Notes under the pieces: model-generated
Told to the model about the DNA's origin: nothing
Database searches by the model: none
The model's input: only the letters and a program-made list of their open reading frames with translations
Made by a program: the position numbers and the translations under genes
Assembly: GCA_023055355.1 (NCBI GenBank)
Contig: JALJCS010000001.1
Location: 97,511,381 to 97,575,380 of the forward strand
Direction: 5' to 3'
From: Agelaius tricolor
Lineage: Eukaryota; Chordata; Aves; Passeriformes; Icteridae
DNA: 64,000 nt
In this document: piece after piece, positions 1 to 12,650 of the stretch
Layout: every line of letters starts with the position of its first letter
Numbering within the stretch: position 1 is the stretch's first letter

Positions 1-3000
1 TCTTTGAAATTTCCTTTGCACTGTCAGCAGGCCTGCAGGCCAGTTTCCCTGTTGGCTGAACAAGCCTAGACAGGTCAAAGTAGATACTAACTTAGATCCA
101 GCATGGTTAGCCATCAGTGGAGATCTCAGAGCATGTTAGGATTTGTGCTCTGCTCTTGAGAGCTAGCTCCCACCTAGATCTTGCACAACATTGTCAGGGT
201 TTGTATGACCAAAGCATTTTATGTCTGGATGGGAACATCATCACTGAAAGGTGCAATTTAGCCAGATTATGACCTGCCCACACTAAATCCTGAAGACTAC
301 ATGAAAGTTTAGCTGTGGGTATGTATCCTTTCCAAAGCCTCTGTGTGAGCCATGCTCTGCAGCAGTAGCTCCCATGAGGACTTCTCATCTGCAGTGGCTT
401 GTCTTAGCTTCAGTTATACATTATTAGCACTGCATCTTTTTATTGGCCCGGACAATGCAGTGACCTAAACTGTGTGGTATTTTCTGGGTCCCCCTTCGTT
501 GGGAAGAAATGATGAATCTGACTCCATGTTCTTAGAAGGCTAATCTATTATTTTATGATCTATATTATATTAAATTATAATTTAATTAAATAAGGATTCA
601 ATACAATTAATTAAATAATAATTAAATACTAAACTATACTCAAGAGTAGAGAAAGGATACAGACAGAAGGCTAAAAGATGCTAAAGAAAAACTTGTGTCT
701 CTCTCTCCAGAGTCCGACACAGCTTGGTCAATAAATAAAAACAATTCACATTTTGGATGAACAATCTCCAACATTCCAAAGCAGCAAAACACAGGAGAAG
801 CAAATGAAATAATATTGTTTTCCTTTTTCTCTGAGGCTTCTCAGCTTCCCAGGGGAAGACTCCTGGGCTAGGGGATTTTTCCAGAAAATATGACAGTGAC
901 AAAACTGTTAGTCTGGCTATCCAAACCATCAGTGCTGAGCTGGAACTTCTAAATATGAGCAGATCTCATGGGTAGATCAGCAGCTGTGGGAGCAAGTGCA
1001 GAGGGCAGGCAGAGGGCAGATGAATCCAAGAAGGGCATCATCCACATCCATAGCTAGTAGGAGTTTAAAAACCCCAGCTGATGTGGTCTAGCACAGTCAA
1101 ATGCAAATGTAGATTTACACAGTAAATAATTAATTCCATATGCTTCCTACTTCATGTTCTTTTCCTTGCCTCAGCTAAATCACATCTCACTTTAAAAAGC
1201 ACACAGAGTAAAGCTAAATGTCAGAAGATTATTTCCAGATGAGTGATACAATTATTAACAAGCAAGTAATCAAGACATCATATAATATACAATTCAGAGC
1301 ATACCTTTGACATTTTGCCTAAGAGTATAAAAAGTGTAATTAAATCAATGCACTTCCTGAATAGAGTTTTTGCTTTAAAATTCTGCATGACTAAGGTTAA
1401 CTCCTAATGATTAATTAAAATTTTTTAAAATTACACTTGATCACTGCTATTTGTTTCTGCAGAAAATCATTAATACTTTTTGGTGAAACTGGCTATACAT
1501 CACAAAGATTTTCCTATCTTTTAAATAAAATTTTTAATGGAAATTTGTATGTATTATAAATTTCAGAGGCAAAATTATATAAAGGTATAATAGAAAAGAC
1601 ATAATATAATAAGCCATTTTAAACAATGATAGATGCTAAATAGCCTCAAGTGTATTTTATTCTCAAGATAAATACAGGAAGTTTTGTTTCAGGTCCATAA
1701 ACAAAATTTATATCTCTCCTTTATGTAGAGAAGTCACATAATATAAATCACTGACAACTAAATATATTTGGTAACATGCCTTGCCTTCACCTATTATAAA
1801 GATTAAATTAATTGCAAAACTCTTGTAACATTCATGAAATTCAGATTTCACAATTATACATTGTCTTAAAATGTCAGAATCATAATACAGTCCAAGGGAT
1901 TTAAATACCCATTTCAGTTTCTTCTCTCCATACCCCCAGTTTTATTTTTCTATCATCGGGCACTTGAATTGGAACACTACAAAAGTACATCAGAAAAATA
2001 TGCCATTCATGTACAATTACTCTTATGCAATATATATACCCATGGTATAAGCCATGGGTCCAGTTAGTCACTGAAATAATATATCAAAATCATGAATCCA
2101 GCATTTTAGAGTAAAATTGTTCAGTAAGACACCTGGTTTTGAAATTATGAACTTCTCAACTGGAGTTGCATCAGCTTAGTGGAGGTGGTTTAATCTTACT
2201 CTCTTGAGTAGCTGGGTACATTCAATCTTCCTGATGTTTCACAAGTGAAGTTTCCCAAGGAAATTTTATTCTAAGTCTGAGTGGACCGATGGGGAATGGA
2301 AAGCAATAATAGAAAAAAAAAGGCTATGAAACATGGTAAGTTGAGAAAGTGAAGATATTTCACTGTTTTCCAAATACTTTAAAAACGACATTTCAAAATA
2401 GGTATGCCTAGAAACTACAATTAAACAAAACCAAAACATGATTAAACCTGAAGCAGGGCGTAGTCTTCGTCTTTAATACTCTTTAGAACAGTTTGATAGT
2501 GTTACAATTACTGAAACTTGATTTTCCAATAGGAAAAACATGTTGTCAGTAGACAGGTAAGTACCATGGCTCTTTGTACATAGCTATCTTTTCCTTCTGG
2601 CAGCTCCCATGTGTACTATCTTAATCCACTCCTCTACCTTTTCCGAGTTTTAACTGAAAAAAGAATCTCAAACTCAGACTCAGGAATCCTATGGGACCAG
2701 GATAGGGTTATTTGTTGGAAAGTATTCAGTGCCTGCAGGAGATCACTTCTGTAGTGACAAAAATAGAATTATTAATTGAGGCTGGTGACCAGGAAGATGT
2801 GAGTAAACATTTGAAATGGACTTGGGCTGAGGTTCATGCAAGTGATCGATGTGCTGTTCATCACACTGGGGTAAAGCTGTCATTGCTGATGCTGCGCTGT
2901 GCTGTGCTCAGATGCTACAGTAATTATTACACCACAGTCAAACTGATACAATAACCAAGGTGGTGCAGACACATGAGATCCCTTTTTGTTGAGTATAATT

Positions 3001-5930
3001 TATGTTTTCTTGTTAAAAGGAAAGGGGGGCATCTTTACTGAAAAAGGAAACATGACAAATTCTTTTGAAACTTCCTCTAATAAAAACTGAGTGAAAGACA
3101 TTGTTTTTTATTCCCATCTTTTCCCTTGTTCTCTTTTAACATGTATTTCAGTAAGGATGTAGGTAATACAGTATGAGCTTCTCATCAAAACAGAAAAATA
3201 TTTTAGCTGAAGCATCACCTTGATGATGATGCTGTGTTTGATCTATGTGTGGATTCAGCAATTTTGGGGAAGAATTCAATTACATTAAAGGGACACACAA
3301 ACTCTGGCACCTCTAACAGCAGCCTGAAGGAGGATTCAGAGGACCCAAAAGCCGTGTGTGATGTTGCCATTGAGTAGCACTGGTGTGGAGGCCAGTAGGC
3401 CAAGGTAAAGGATAGACATTGATTTGTTCTGCAGTGCTACAGATGATACACCAGTCCAGAATGGAACTTGTAATTTAATGATGTCCATGACTATTTTGAA
3501 TGGTTTAAGAAACCACTGCTATATCTTTGCAGTCCAACCGTAGGTAGCCTAAAGCTATTTCAGCTCTCTAATTCATGCTCAATTGTTGTGTTCTTTAGTA
3601 TGCCTGTGGGTACACAATACAGGTGGTCTCCTGGTTTTCTGAGGAAAAAAAGGGATCTAAATTTAATGCAGACTGGCTATATTTCAATTATGGTCAGACT
3701 TCTTTTCAGCTGAAGCAAATCACTCTTCTTGACATGCCATCAGAGTCACAGACGACTGACCTTCAGGCTACAGTGCAAGAGATCTGTTGTATTGACTAGT
3801 TATGGATTTTTTCCTTGGCTTTGTTTTGGCCAGCATATCTATTTTGGGTTTTAATATTTTTATTCAATGCCCAGCAGTCCACTTGAAGAACTAACATATG
3901 AAACATATATATTTTATGTCTGTTGTTTGTAATTAATCATCAGTGATTATGATGTGTAATTATCTATTTAATTTAATTCAGTATCAGAAATGGATGTATA
4001 TTAAAGTTACTTCAGCCATCTGCATATTTTTCCTGCCAACTGCTATTCAGAGACCAGCTTTTGGAGATATTTCTGGGCAGAGAAAGATGGCCATCTGCTA
4101 ATCTTGACCATGCACATATTTTAAGATATGTTGATTAGATTATGTAATGGAAGTGTAAATAGGGAACCTGAAACATGCAGTTGAAGACTGTGTTATCAGT
4201 TTGTTGGTCAATAACTATTTAAGTAATTTCTTACCATTTTCCCTTTCTAAATCTTGGAGATTTCCCATTTCTTATTTAGATATTTTTGAAGCTTCTGAAA
4301 CTGTTTGCTATTCAGGGCAGGATGTTTTAGAAAGAGTACACTGAACCTCAGTAAACAGAGTAACTATTCCTCTGTTTATTATTCTAATCCCTTTAACAAT
4401 TTATTACTTTCAATTAAAAAAAATGCTGTATGTATTTATGACTTAGAGTATATTTTCAGGCTATTTTCATTGCCCATTTAAGTAGTAGTAACCAGTCAGC
4501 ATGTAAGGAGTTCACTTTGAAGTCTATGTTAGATATTAATTCATCTTTAGACCCCACCTTCCTCCTGAGCCTCCGAAGAGTCCCCATGAGTAAGAATCTG
4601 GCTTCATAGCATACAAAAAGGGTAGTGGGAGCAATCTGTAATATCCTCTACCATTTCCCTGCACTGAACATTGTAGAAAAAAAACATGTCTCTTCTGTCA
4701 AATTATGCAAATTCATTAAACTCTTTTTATTCAAAACAATACTGACCTGACCTTTTACAATTTCTTCTTCTCACTGTGACTCCTTTTCTGTCTTGTCTTT
4801 AAAGTCTCTAACTGTTCAGACAAGACCTACAACTTTTATTCACGGAAAACTCTTTACAAGGGGATTTGGTGCAGCCAATAATGAATTCCCAGCCTGCTTT
4901 ATTAGTTTTGTTTTGTTTTTACATGAAACTAATTTATTTATCTGTTCACTTACTGAAATATGAGCTGATTCAATTTTGAAATTGTATTTTCACTACACTG
5001 AGCATAGTGGACCTTTCTCTTGACTATAGATTTTGATTAAATGTGAACTTTACATGGAAATATTTGGCTATTTCCACCTACTAGAAAAAGCCAGAATTAA
5101 ATGCATAAATAAAGTTTACTTGTAACTGATTATTAAATGTAGATATAAGTTTTTAAATAACTGATTTATCCTTGTGAAAAGAAAAATACAGAAAACATTC
5201 TTAAAGAAAGAAGGGTTTTGAAAATTAAGAGTTAGCAAGATATTAAATAATTTTAAAATGCTCATGCAAAGTGACTCTGTATTTCTGAATTAACTACTAG
5301 GGGTTTTTTACATCAAAAAACCACTCTTCTCTTTTGGCAAAAACTTTTCATTAAAACATTTGACCCACCATTTTTTCCTGCAGAAGTGAAAATTAATAAT
5401 TTAAAAAATCTTATAGGTAACTATCACAGATAATTTAAGACTTGATTTCTGAAATATCATCCAATAACCAAAGAAGTTACTCTTCATTTTTTGATGTGTT
5501 AATCAAACGTTAATAAAATCCACGTATTGCAAGATTCACAATATAATGCTAGACTTTTTAATTCAGTAAAGATAGAAAATTAGATAAAGCTATGATCTCA
5601 AAACACTTTTTTGTTTGCTTTATTTTTTACATATAGAATGGGAATGCGAAATATTTTCCCTAATATTTGGAATTATTTTCTAACTGAATCAAACTTATCA
5701 AGCAGTTAGAATTCAGGTTAAGATTCTGTCCCGATTCCTCCCAATTCTCTGAGTTACAAACTACAGGTGCTGTGAGAGATTTACTGTGTCTGTTTAAGGT
5801 AGCCATGTGTCACTGTGGTTTGTCTTGCTCTTTTACTAGAATCAGTGATTCAAACATAGGTTTGGATGATCACATGGATTACCACACATGCTAATTTTAA
5901 CTATTTCTCCTTTCTATGGAAGCATTGTAT
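1..5930. other. Intergenic AT-rich DNA, no gene seen
   Basis: There is no exon-like reading frame flanked by splice sites and no similarity that I recognise to a protein, RNA gene or mobile element. The open frames here are short (about 80 codons or fewer) and look like chance. The stretch at about 540-640 is almost pure A/T, and 1,080-2,100 is also strongly A/T rich. It most likely belongs to the spacer upstream of COL9A1. In human the neighbour on that side is FAM135A, but no part of it is visible here. Confidence 0.6.
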
Positions 5931-5947
5931 TGTAATTATTCAATACA

Positions 5948-5975
5948 ATTACAGTACAATATATTGTACTGTAAT
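5948..5975. repeat. Perfect 28-bp palindrome
   Basis: The left arm ATTACAGTACAATA is followed at once by its exact reverse complement, so all 28 bases are self-complementary with no spacer. Just to the left, the 8-base arms TTGTATTG and CAATACAA form a second, imperfectly nested inverted repeat. The run is A/T rich, so it could be a chance low-complexity palindrome, a cruciform-prone site, or the relic of a small inverted-repeat transposon. Confidence 0.85.
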
Positions 5976-8900
5976 ATATTTTATTTTCTTTTTTTCTTTT
6001 GGCCTATAATTAAATACTGTAACTTCATAATTGTTTTAAAGTGGGCAAAACACCAATAAAAGGATTAAAAAAAAATGCTTGAGGGTAAATATTTGGACTG
6101 TTAATGATACACAGTTATTTTTCTTTTTCCTTTCCAGTGTGTTACAATTTCAATGTTTTCCTTGCATTGGCTTTGACTAATCTTTTTATAGTAGAGCAGG
6201 CATGGAGCTGCCGATGCAATCTAAACCAGCATGTGACAAGTAGCAAACAGCCCATCTAATTTTAACCTTCTCTGCCTGCATACATGGTTAGACAATAGGA
6301 ATTTTTCTCCTCATTCAGTGTGTTGTTCCTCATACCAAGGGCATTTAAAGGAAGATTTGATTTCTGGTGATATTTCTATTCCCAGTTCTGATATTCATGT
6401 TTCTGTTGGTCTCTGCTCTTCAGCACAAATATTCTCTTTTTTATGAGAATAGCTAAAATCAGAGGTACAATGCAATGTCAAGAAAAGCAAAGATTCCCTT
6501 GGCAGTACTGCCATGTTTTCAGGAAAATGTATTTAAAGGAAACTCAAGAAAAGGGGAAAATAATTAATCTGGGGGGTGTAAAAGGGAAAGAAACAATGAA
6601 GAAAGAATATAATTTTATGAGAAATATTTATACTGGAAACATTGCTTTCTAGTTGCCAGTTGTTCTCTGGAAGCCAAATTATGCAAGAAAATCAAGACTA
6701 AGAACATGACAAAACTACATTTTTTCTAATATTAAAAAAACATAGTCTGGACAAGAAAACTACTGATGTCTGAGAAATCAGAGCACAGAGCCACAGAAGA
6801 ACTTTTCATAGTGCAACTTTTAATAACATTTGGTGTAAGATAAAGACATGATTCTAGTAAACATCTTCTGTACCTGCATACAGGACTGACACTTGGATGA
6901 AAAGACTACTAGCAGGTGGATCCAAACAGTTTTAGGTAATGAGAAACCTACTTTAGTCCAGAAGAACTAACAACTGTAGGTGTCCCAAGAATTCTTCTGG
7001 TAAAAACAGACATGCCCAAAGACTTTAGGACAAATAAAAGCATCGGTGGGGATTAGCTACACCTTGATTTTAATTCTCCAAACAAAGAGAATTAAAATCC
7101 TAGCAAAGAAAACCTTTCAATTGACTTTGAGCAGGTTTTGGGTCCATAACTTGTTAAAACAGTTTAAATTATAGAAAACGCTGCTAGTCACACTCAGCAT
7201 TGGGTTCAGACCGGCTGCTACCTCCTCTGTACCTCAACAGTGCTAGTGAATGGTCAGAGCCAAAACTACAGCAGACTTTTAAGTGCTCTATGCAACACCC
7301 TAACAACAATTGCCAGAGATTTAGGGTTATTCTTACTTTCTTGTTTTGTTTAATGATTAATTTGTGTAGTGAAGAGTGTAATTTTATGGAATCATATATA
7401 AATTTACTTCCTGATAAATAATTGATGAGTATCAAGATTATGTCTCTGGGAGCATTCAGTCAGTGTGCAAGTCAGTCTGCAAGGTAAACTTGGCCCTTGG
7501 TTCTACTGCCATAGGGCACAGCACCATCCCAGCCAAGATGCTTCACACCATCCTCAGTCTTTCAGCTGGATGAGCTAATGGAGCACATCATCACTCTGGC
7601 ACTTCCTGGGATCAGCAGCTTTACTGTTCATGCATGTTCTTGGTCCTGCACAGGCACAGCAGGATCAGCCTTCCCTGGAAATGTCTGGCTTTCTGAGCAA
7701 TGTGAAGCACACTGGATCCAAAGTGAAAAACAGATGAGGGTTTTAGGAAGCAAGGATTGTCTCACTTCAGAGTAGCAGCAGAGAACCAAATACACAATGT
7801 GTGCTGGTTCAGGTTGAGGGTCCAGGCACCTGGGCTTCATGTGACATCCTGGCACCTGCTTCTCATCTGCACCACCTCCTGCCCAGGTGACATGCACATG
7901 GTGCTAATGTCCCATTGTCAACCTTCAGTGAGCAACCAGCATAAGCTCTGCTGATCTGACCCTGGGCAGTTATGGATATGGGGTTCCCACTTCAATACCT
8001 GGAAGAAGAAGTGGAGTATTAATCCTGCAAGGAGGACAAGGAGACTGGAAATCCACCTGACTTTTACCTCACACATCTTCAGAGAATCCAGATTCCTGCT
8101 TGACCATATATACATGAATATTTGTCCTGAGTTTCATAACATGAGTCCACCCTGTGATCCCTAAAGCATATGTGCACTTTGGCATTATTTAGGATCATGA
8201 TTTCTGTAAAATAGTGCCTTTGAGCCTCCATGTCCTTGGCTCCTCCAGGAGAATCCACAGCTCAGGCTGGTGTCCCCCAGCTCTGTGTGTAGTGAGTGAT
8301 GAGATCTGGGATGCATCAGTATGAGAAATTAGAAAAAGATGTGGGGGGACATACCTTACAGTTTCAGTAGCCTCAATAATCATAAATACAATATGTACCT
8401 AACACTCCAGAAATAATTGCTTCATACATTTCTCAAGAACACATGGGAAAAATCTTGTCCTTGTTGGTCAGTCTCAAATACCCACAGCAGCTGACAAACG
8501 TATACATTTTATTTTTTCTTTTTTGAGATTTTCATTTCAAAGACTCAACCATTAACACATCTGATGATAATTCATTTCTACCTCTGTGTTTTATCCATCT
8601 TTGAGCTTTACCAAAGCACTTCCAGGGGTGAAAGACTGGACCTACCAATTTACTAAACAGTTTACATTTATGCCTCAAGACTTGCAATCGAGTCCCAATG
8701 AGGCATCTCTGGGCTGACTGGCAGTGACCCTGCCTTGATGCAAGCACAGGGGATTGAGCAGACTGGATCCTGGACTGCTGCATCCGTCTGTCTTTTAGCT
8801 CAGGTACAGACTTGACTCTCAGCTACAAGCTTACATTGTGAAAGTATCTGCATTTTGTAACATTTTGCAACCCACTTATTCTATGTATCTTTTAAAGAAA

Positions 8901-10400
8901 TTACATCTGACACATTCATAAATTGCTGTCAGTCCTGGGAGTGGGGTGGTCAGGCTGAAATGCTTCCTTTACATCTCTAGGGCTGTTGGGGTTAAGGTCA
9001 ATGTGACACAGCAGGGCCAAAAGCAGAATGCAAGTCTGGCCATGGGCACTTGGATGGGAGAGACAGTTTCCCTGTCATGCTCTCATCTCAAAGGTGGAGT
9101 AGTTCCAAACAGAAGCACTGAGTCACCACACATCACTTATGAAAAATTAATCCTCCCAATTGCTTTCCTTACTTTAATGCTACCTGTGTAGCTTTCACAT
9201 TGACACGTCCTCCTCCTGCTCCGTCTGTGAGATGTGAGGAGGTGATGGAAGGCAGAATGCATGGTTAAAGAGATTTACAGTTCATAGAGGGAAAAACCTT
9301 CATGCCATAAACACAGACAATAAAAAAGCTGAAAGATAATTATGTGCTATCTCATGACTCATTTGATTTGGTTTCTATGGATTTTTCCAGTCCTTGTAGG
9401 AAAATGCTTTGGAATTTTTTTTTTGGGTAAGTTTCTTCATGATTTTTTAATTTTACATGACAGTCAAAGCAGTAAATGAGAAGATGTCATTTGTGTTTGA
9501 CTTATGATGTTGTAATGAAGCATGAAAATGTGCATGATTCTACCAATCAGTGACTCAATAGCTTTTATGAGCACAACTCTTGTATCTGTACTATGGTGTA
9601 TTAGAACATATTAGGTATATAAAAACACATTAAGTGTATTAGAATACAGGATGTATTATAATAAAGACTTACAAAAATAAAATTAAGTAGATGACTAATG
9701 AAGATAAAACAGTTAAGCAATTTGAATTTCTAATAGTCAATAAAATAGTTAAGATGACTATTAGGTGTGTTACTTGTTGGATGATTTATGGTGTTTTACT
9801 TACACAAGCTGATGGCATGTTACTTTATCTATACATCTGTACACAAAGGAAGCAGAAAAGACTCTTAGATACTTGGTTGTAAGAAATAAATATGAGAAAT
9901 CTAGGAAGAAGAAAACCTTTAGATAGGTATTTTCATTTTTTTTACAATTATTGTTATTGATGAATTTGGAAGACAAAAAAAGATATATTCTTGGCTTGTG
10001 TACATCAAAGCTATTCCAAATAGCTGTTGCTAATAGCCATATGTTTTTTAAACAAAAAGCTTGTATATAATAAGTTAATAGTTTGTTTTTGTCCAAAACT
10101 CCTGAATATGTTTAAGCAGGGAATCTAGCCAGCATAACTGGGAGCCAGCTTGGTTGAAAGCAGAGCACATCACTGAGGCTAAAGTGTACATAAGGTGGTA
10201 GTGGGGCCAGGTTATATGGGAGGAGTGCTGAGGCATTGCCCAGGCATGCAGGGAAAAGCCAAAGCTCAGCTGGATTTAAACCTGGAGAGAAATGTGAAAA
10301 AACATTTTCTGTAGGTACCTTGTCAGCAAGACTGACTGTTGAATGTGGTGGTTGAAAAATAACATGAAAATCACAGATAAGAACCTTTTTCACCTCAGTC
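5976..10400. other. Intergenic DNA, no gene seen
   Basis: I see no supported gene. The part at about 7,440-8,400 is less A/T rich and has overlapping short open frames on both strands, but none resembles a known protein or has consistent splice sites. An old, unrecognised repeat could underlie it. Confidence 0.5.
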
Positions 10401-10439
10401 TTTACTAAGCAGGTATTTCTCCAGACATCTCTGGGTCTC

Positions 10440-11410
10440 TGCTGACTGACTGAGGGAGAGGCACAGTGTCATGAGGATCTAAATATGGCCCACTTAAGCA
10501 TTTTGGATGTAAAGATATCCACAGGTGCAGATCTCATGCTGAGGGAACTGGCCAGCTGTGTTGCAGAACCAGGTTCCATCAGCTTTGAAAACAGTGATGA
10601 TTAGGGGAGTTTCCTAGTCACAAGAAAAAGGCACTTTCATAAGTGCACAAGGGAAGCTCTATCTACAGGACAGCTACAGAACACTTGGCCTCAAGTCAGT
10701 TCCTGGGAAAGTTTTCAGAGCAAATAAACTTGGAAGCCATTTCCAAGTGCATGAAGGCCCAGAAAGGGACTGTGAATGGCCATAATGGATTTATGAACAG
10801 CAAACCCTGCCTGGCTAGCATGAGTATCTTCTGTGATGAAATGGCTGGCCTTGTGAACAATTGGAGAGCAATAGATTTAATTGACCTTGACTTGAGCAAG
10901 ATTTTTGCCATGTTCTCTGATAGCATCTTAACAGACAAACTGAGGAGTTTTCTTCCAGACAGGTAGACTGTAACATGGGTGCAGAAATGAGCTCATGGTG
11001 TTTGTAGTCAAGTTGGTGTCTAGTTATTAATGGTGTTTCCCAGGGACTGATACTGGGGTCAAAATTGTTCTTCTTTGACATCTATTGATGACTGGGATGA
11101 TAGGGTGGAACACACCCTCGACAAGTTGGCAGACAGCACCAAAGTGGGATGAACAGTCTGTGTGCTGGAGGATAGGGTTGTCTTGAGCAGGAAAGTTTGT
11201 CATAAAGAGAAGCCTCATGAAGCTCACGAAAAATAAATGCAGTGTCTTGCACCCAGGATGTGAAAATATTGCACAGTCTTGCAACTGGGACACTGACTGT
11301 GTGGAAAAGAGGTTTGCAGAAGGGAACCTCGCTGACAAGAAGTTGAGCTGGAGTCAGATGTTAACCTATGGGATGAAGATGTGCTGTGTGGCACTGCCCA
11401 GAGCATGGAG
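10440..11410 (+). mobile_element. CR1 LINE fragment, reverse transcriptase region, degraded
   Basis: The sequence matches the wording of the CR1 second reading frame (endonuclease/reverse transcriptase) in the + direction. It runs through the region equivalent to 'LRELA', a DLDLSK stretch like the usual LDFSKAFD motif (about 10,885), 'GVSQG.ILG' (about 11,030), and a broken equivalent of the FADDT catalytic motif near 11,120, which reads as LADSTK. The frame is interrupted by stops and indels, so it cannot code. The element lacks its 5' start, and the 3' end past about 11,300 is too diverged to place exactly. CR1 is the dominant LINE in bird genomes. Confidence 0.85.
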
Positions 11411-12200
11411 AGCAACTGTTGGAGGGCTTCCTTCCACTCCTGGGGCTGCTTCTGGGGCAGCAGGTGTTGTTCTGTTTTGCAGTTTTTACTTGCTTCAGCT
11501 TTTTCTTGTAGTTCTTTCTAATCTGTGTTAGAAGCACTAGGCAAGCCTTGAACATTGTGATTCATTTGGCATACCTACTGGAAGTTTGTCACAGACATCT
11601 TTCATGAAAATCCTTTCTTAGTATTTTTCCTTGTGAGAAGCTGCAGTTTCAGCAACCAAAAGTAAACAATGGTTATCTGCTGCTGTAGAATGCAACAGGT
11701 AGACCCGTGATTGGTCTCCTGTGGATGTTGGGATTTCCTGACCACTCATAGCAGAGCTGGCTCTTGCTCTGTCTGAGACACAGATCTCTGTTATTCATTC
11801 TTTTCTATTCTTAGCTTAGCTAGCTTCGGAAGAAACCTTTTCCTTTCTATTTCTTTTTAGTATAGTCTTAACGTAACATATATCATAAAATAATAAATCA
11901 AGCCTTCTGATCATAGAGTCAACATTCTCATCTCTTCTTCATCCTGAAAACCCTTGTGACCACAGTCACAGAAGTTTTCTGTTGGAAGTTAAAAATACAT
12001 TAATAACCACAGATTGTGAAGGTGCCTGATATTGGAAATAGTCAGGAAATAGTCCACAAAATCTGACAGCTGCTGTTGAGATGCTGCTCAAAAATCTGAC
12101 AGCTGCTCTCTGATTGAAAGGATGGGAAATCTCTGCCTTTCCAGCACTGGCATGTATGTGCTCTTTACCTCAGAAAGGCAGGCTTCCTAATGTGTTTGAG
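11411..12200. other. Intergenic DNA, no gene seen
   Basis: I find no supported feature. The first part may still be diverged CR1 3' sequence. Confidence 0.4.
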
Positions 12201-12223
12201 TTTTAAACATAATTTTTTTGATT

Positions 12224-12236
12224 AAAAAAAAAAAAA
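12224..12236 (+). repeat. A(13) homopolymer
   Basis: A run of 13 A immediately precedes the GC-rich patch at 12.3 kb. It follows an AT-rich stretch, and nothing else suggests a retrotransposed poly(A) tail. Confidence 0.9.
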
Positions 12237-12299
12237 GGCACTGTAAAGAGATCTGGGTGAGGAATGCAGGCATATGTTTTTGCAGGATTGAAAGCAGCC

Positions 12300-12640
12300 C
12301 TGTGATGCTGCCATCCTATCCCAGCACCCGGGAAGTTCCCTGGGGATGGAGTGGCAGGGAGTCCCCAGGGGCCTGGCAGGGCAGGGTCTGGCAGCCAGGG
12401 CCACCCCAGTGCCCAGCCAGGAGCAGCAGGGAGCGGGGGCAGCCCCAGCCCCGGGCACTGCCGTGGGGATGGGCTTGGCCAGGGCAGGATGTGGGGCCCA
12501 TGGCAGGGCTGGGGGCTGGAGACCAGCTCTGCCACGGCATCACTGGAGCAGGGAATGGGGGCTCCAGGGGGGTGCTCCAGGGGGGTGCTGGGCAGGGACA
12601 TCCAGGGAGGTGGGCAGGGACAGTCAGGCCCATTTCTGCT
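12300..12640. other. GC-rich, CpG-poor patch of unknown origin
   Basis: This stretch is far richer in G and C than its surroundings but holds only a handful of CpG dinucleotides, so it is not a CpG-island promoter. The + strand is G-rich and contains a short tandem duplication at about 12,563-12,590 (unit GCTCCAGGGGGGT). Several frames are open on both strands, as expected where A/T-rich stop codons are scarce, and none resembles a protein. It could be a decayed minisatellite, a repeat I do not recognise, or a GC-rich noncoding exon. Confidence 0.5.
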
Positions 12641-12650
12641 CTCAGGACCA

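Noticed and set aside
10643..11531. Several open frames of about 100 codons on both strands
   Set aside because: They are pieces of the degraded CR1 reverse transcriptase region or its complement, not host genes.
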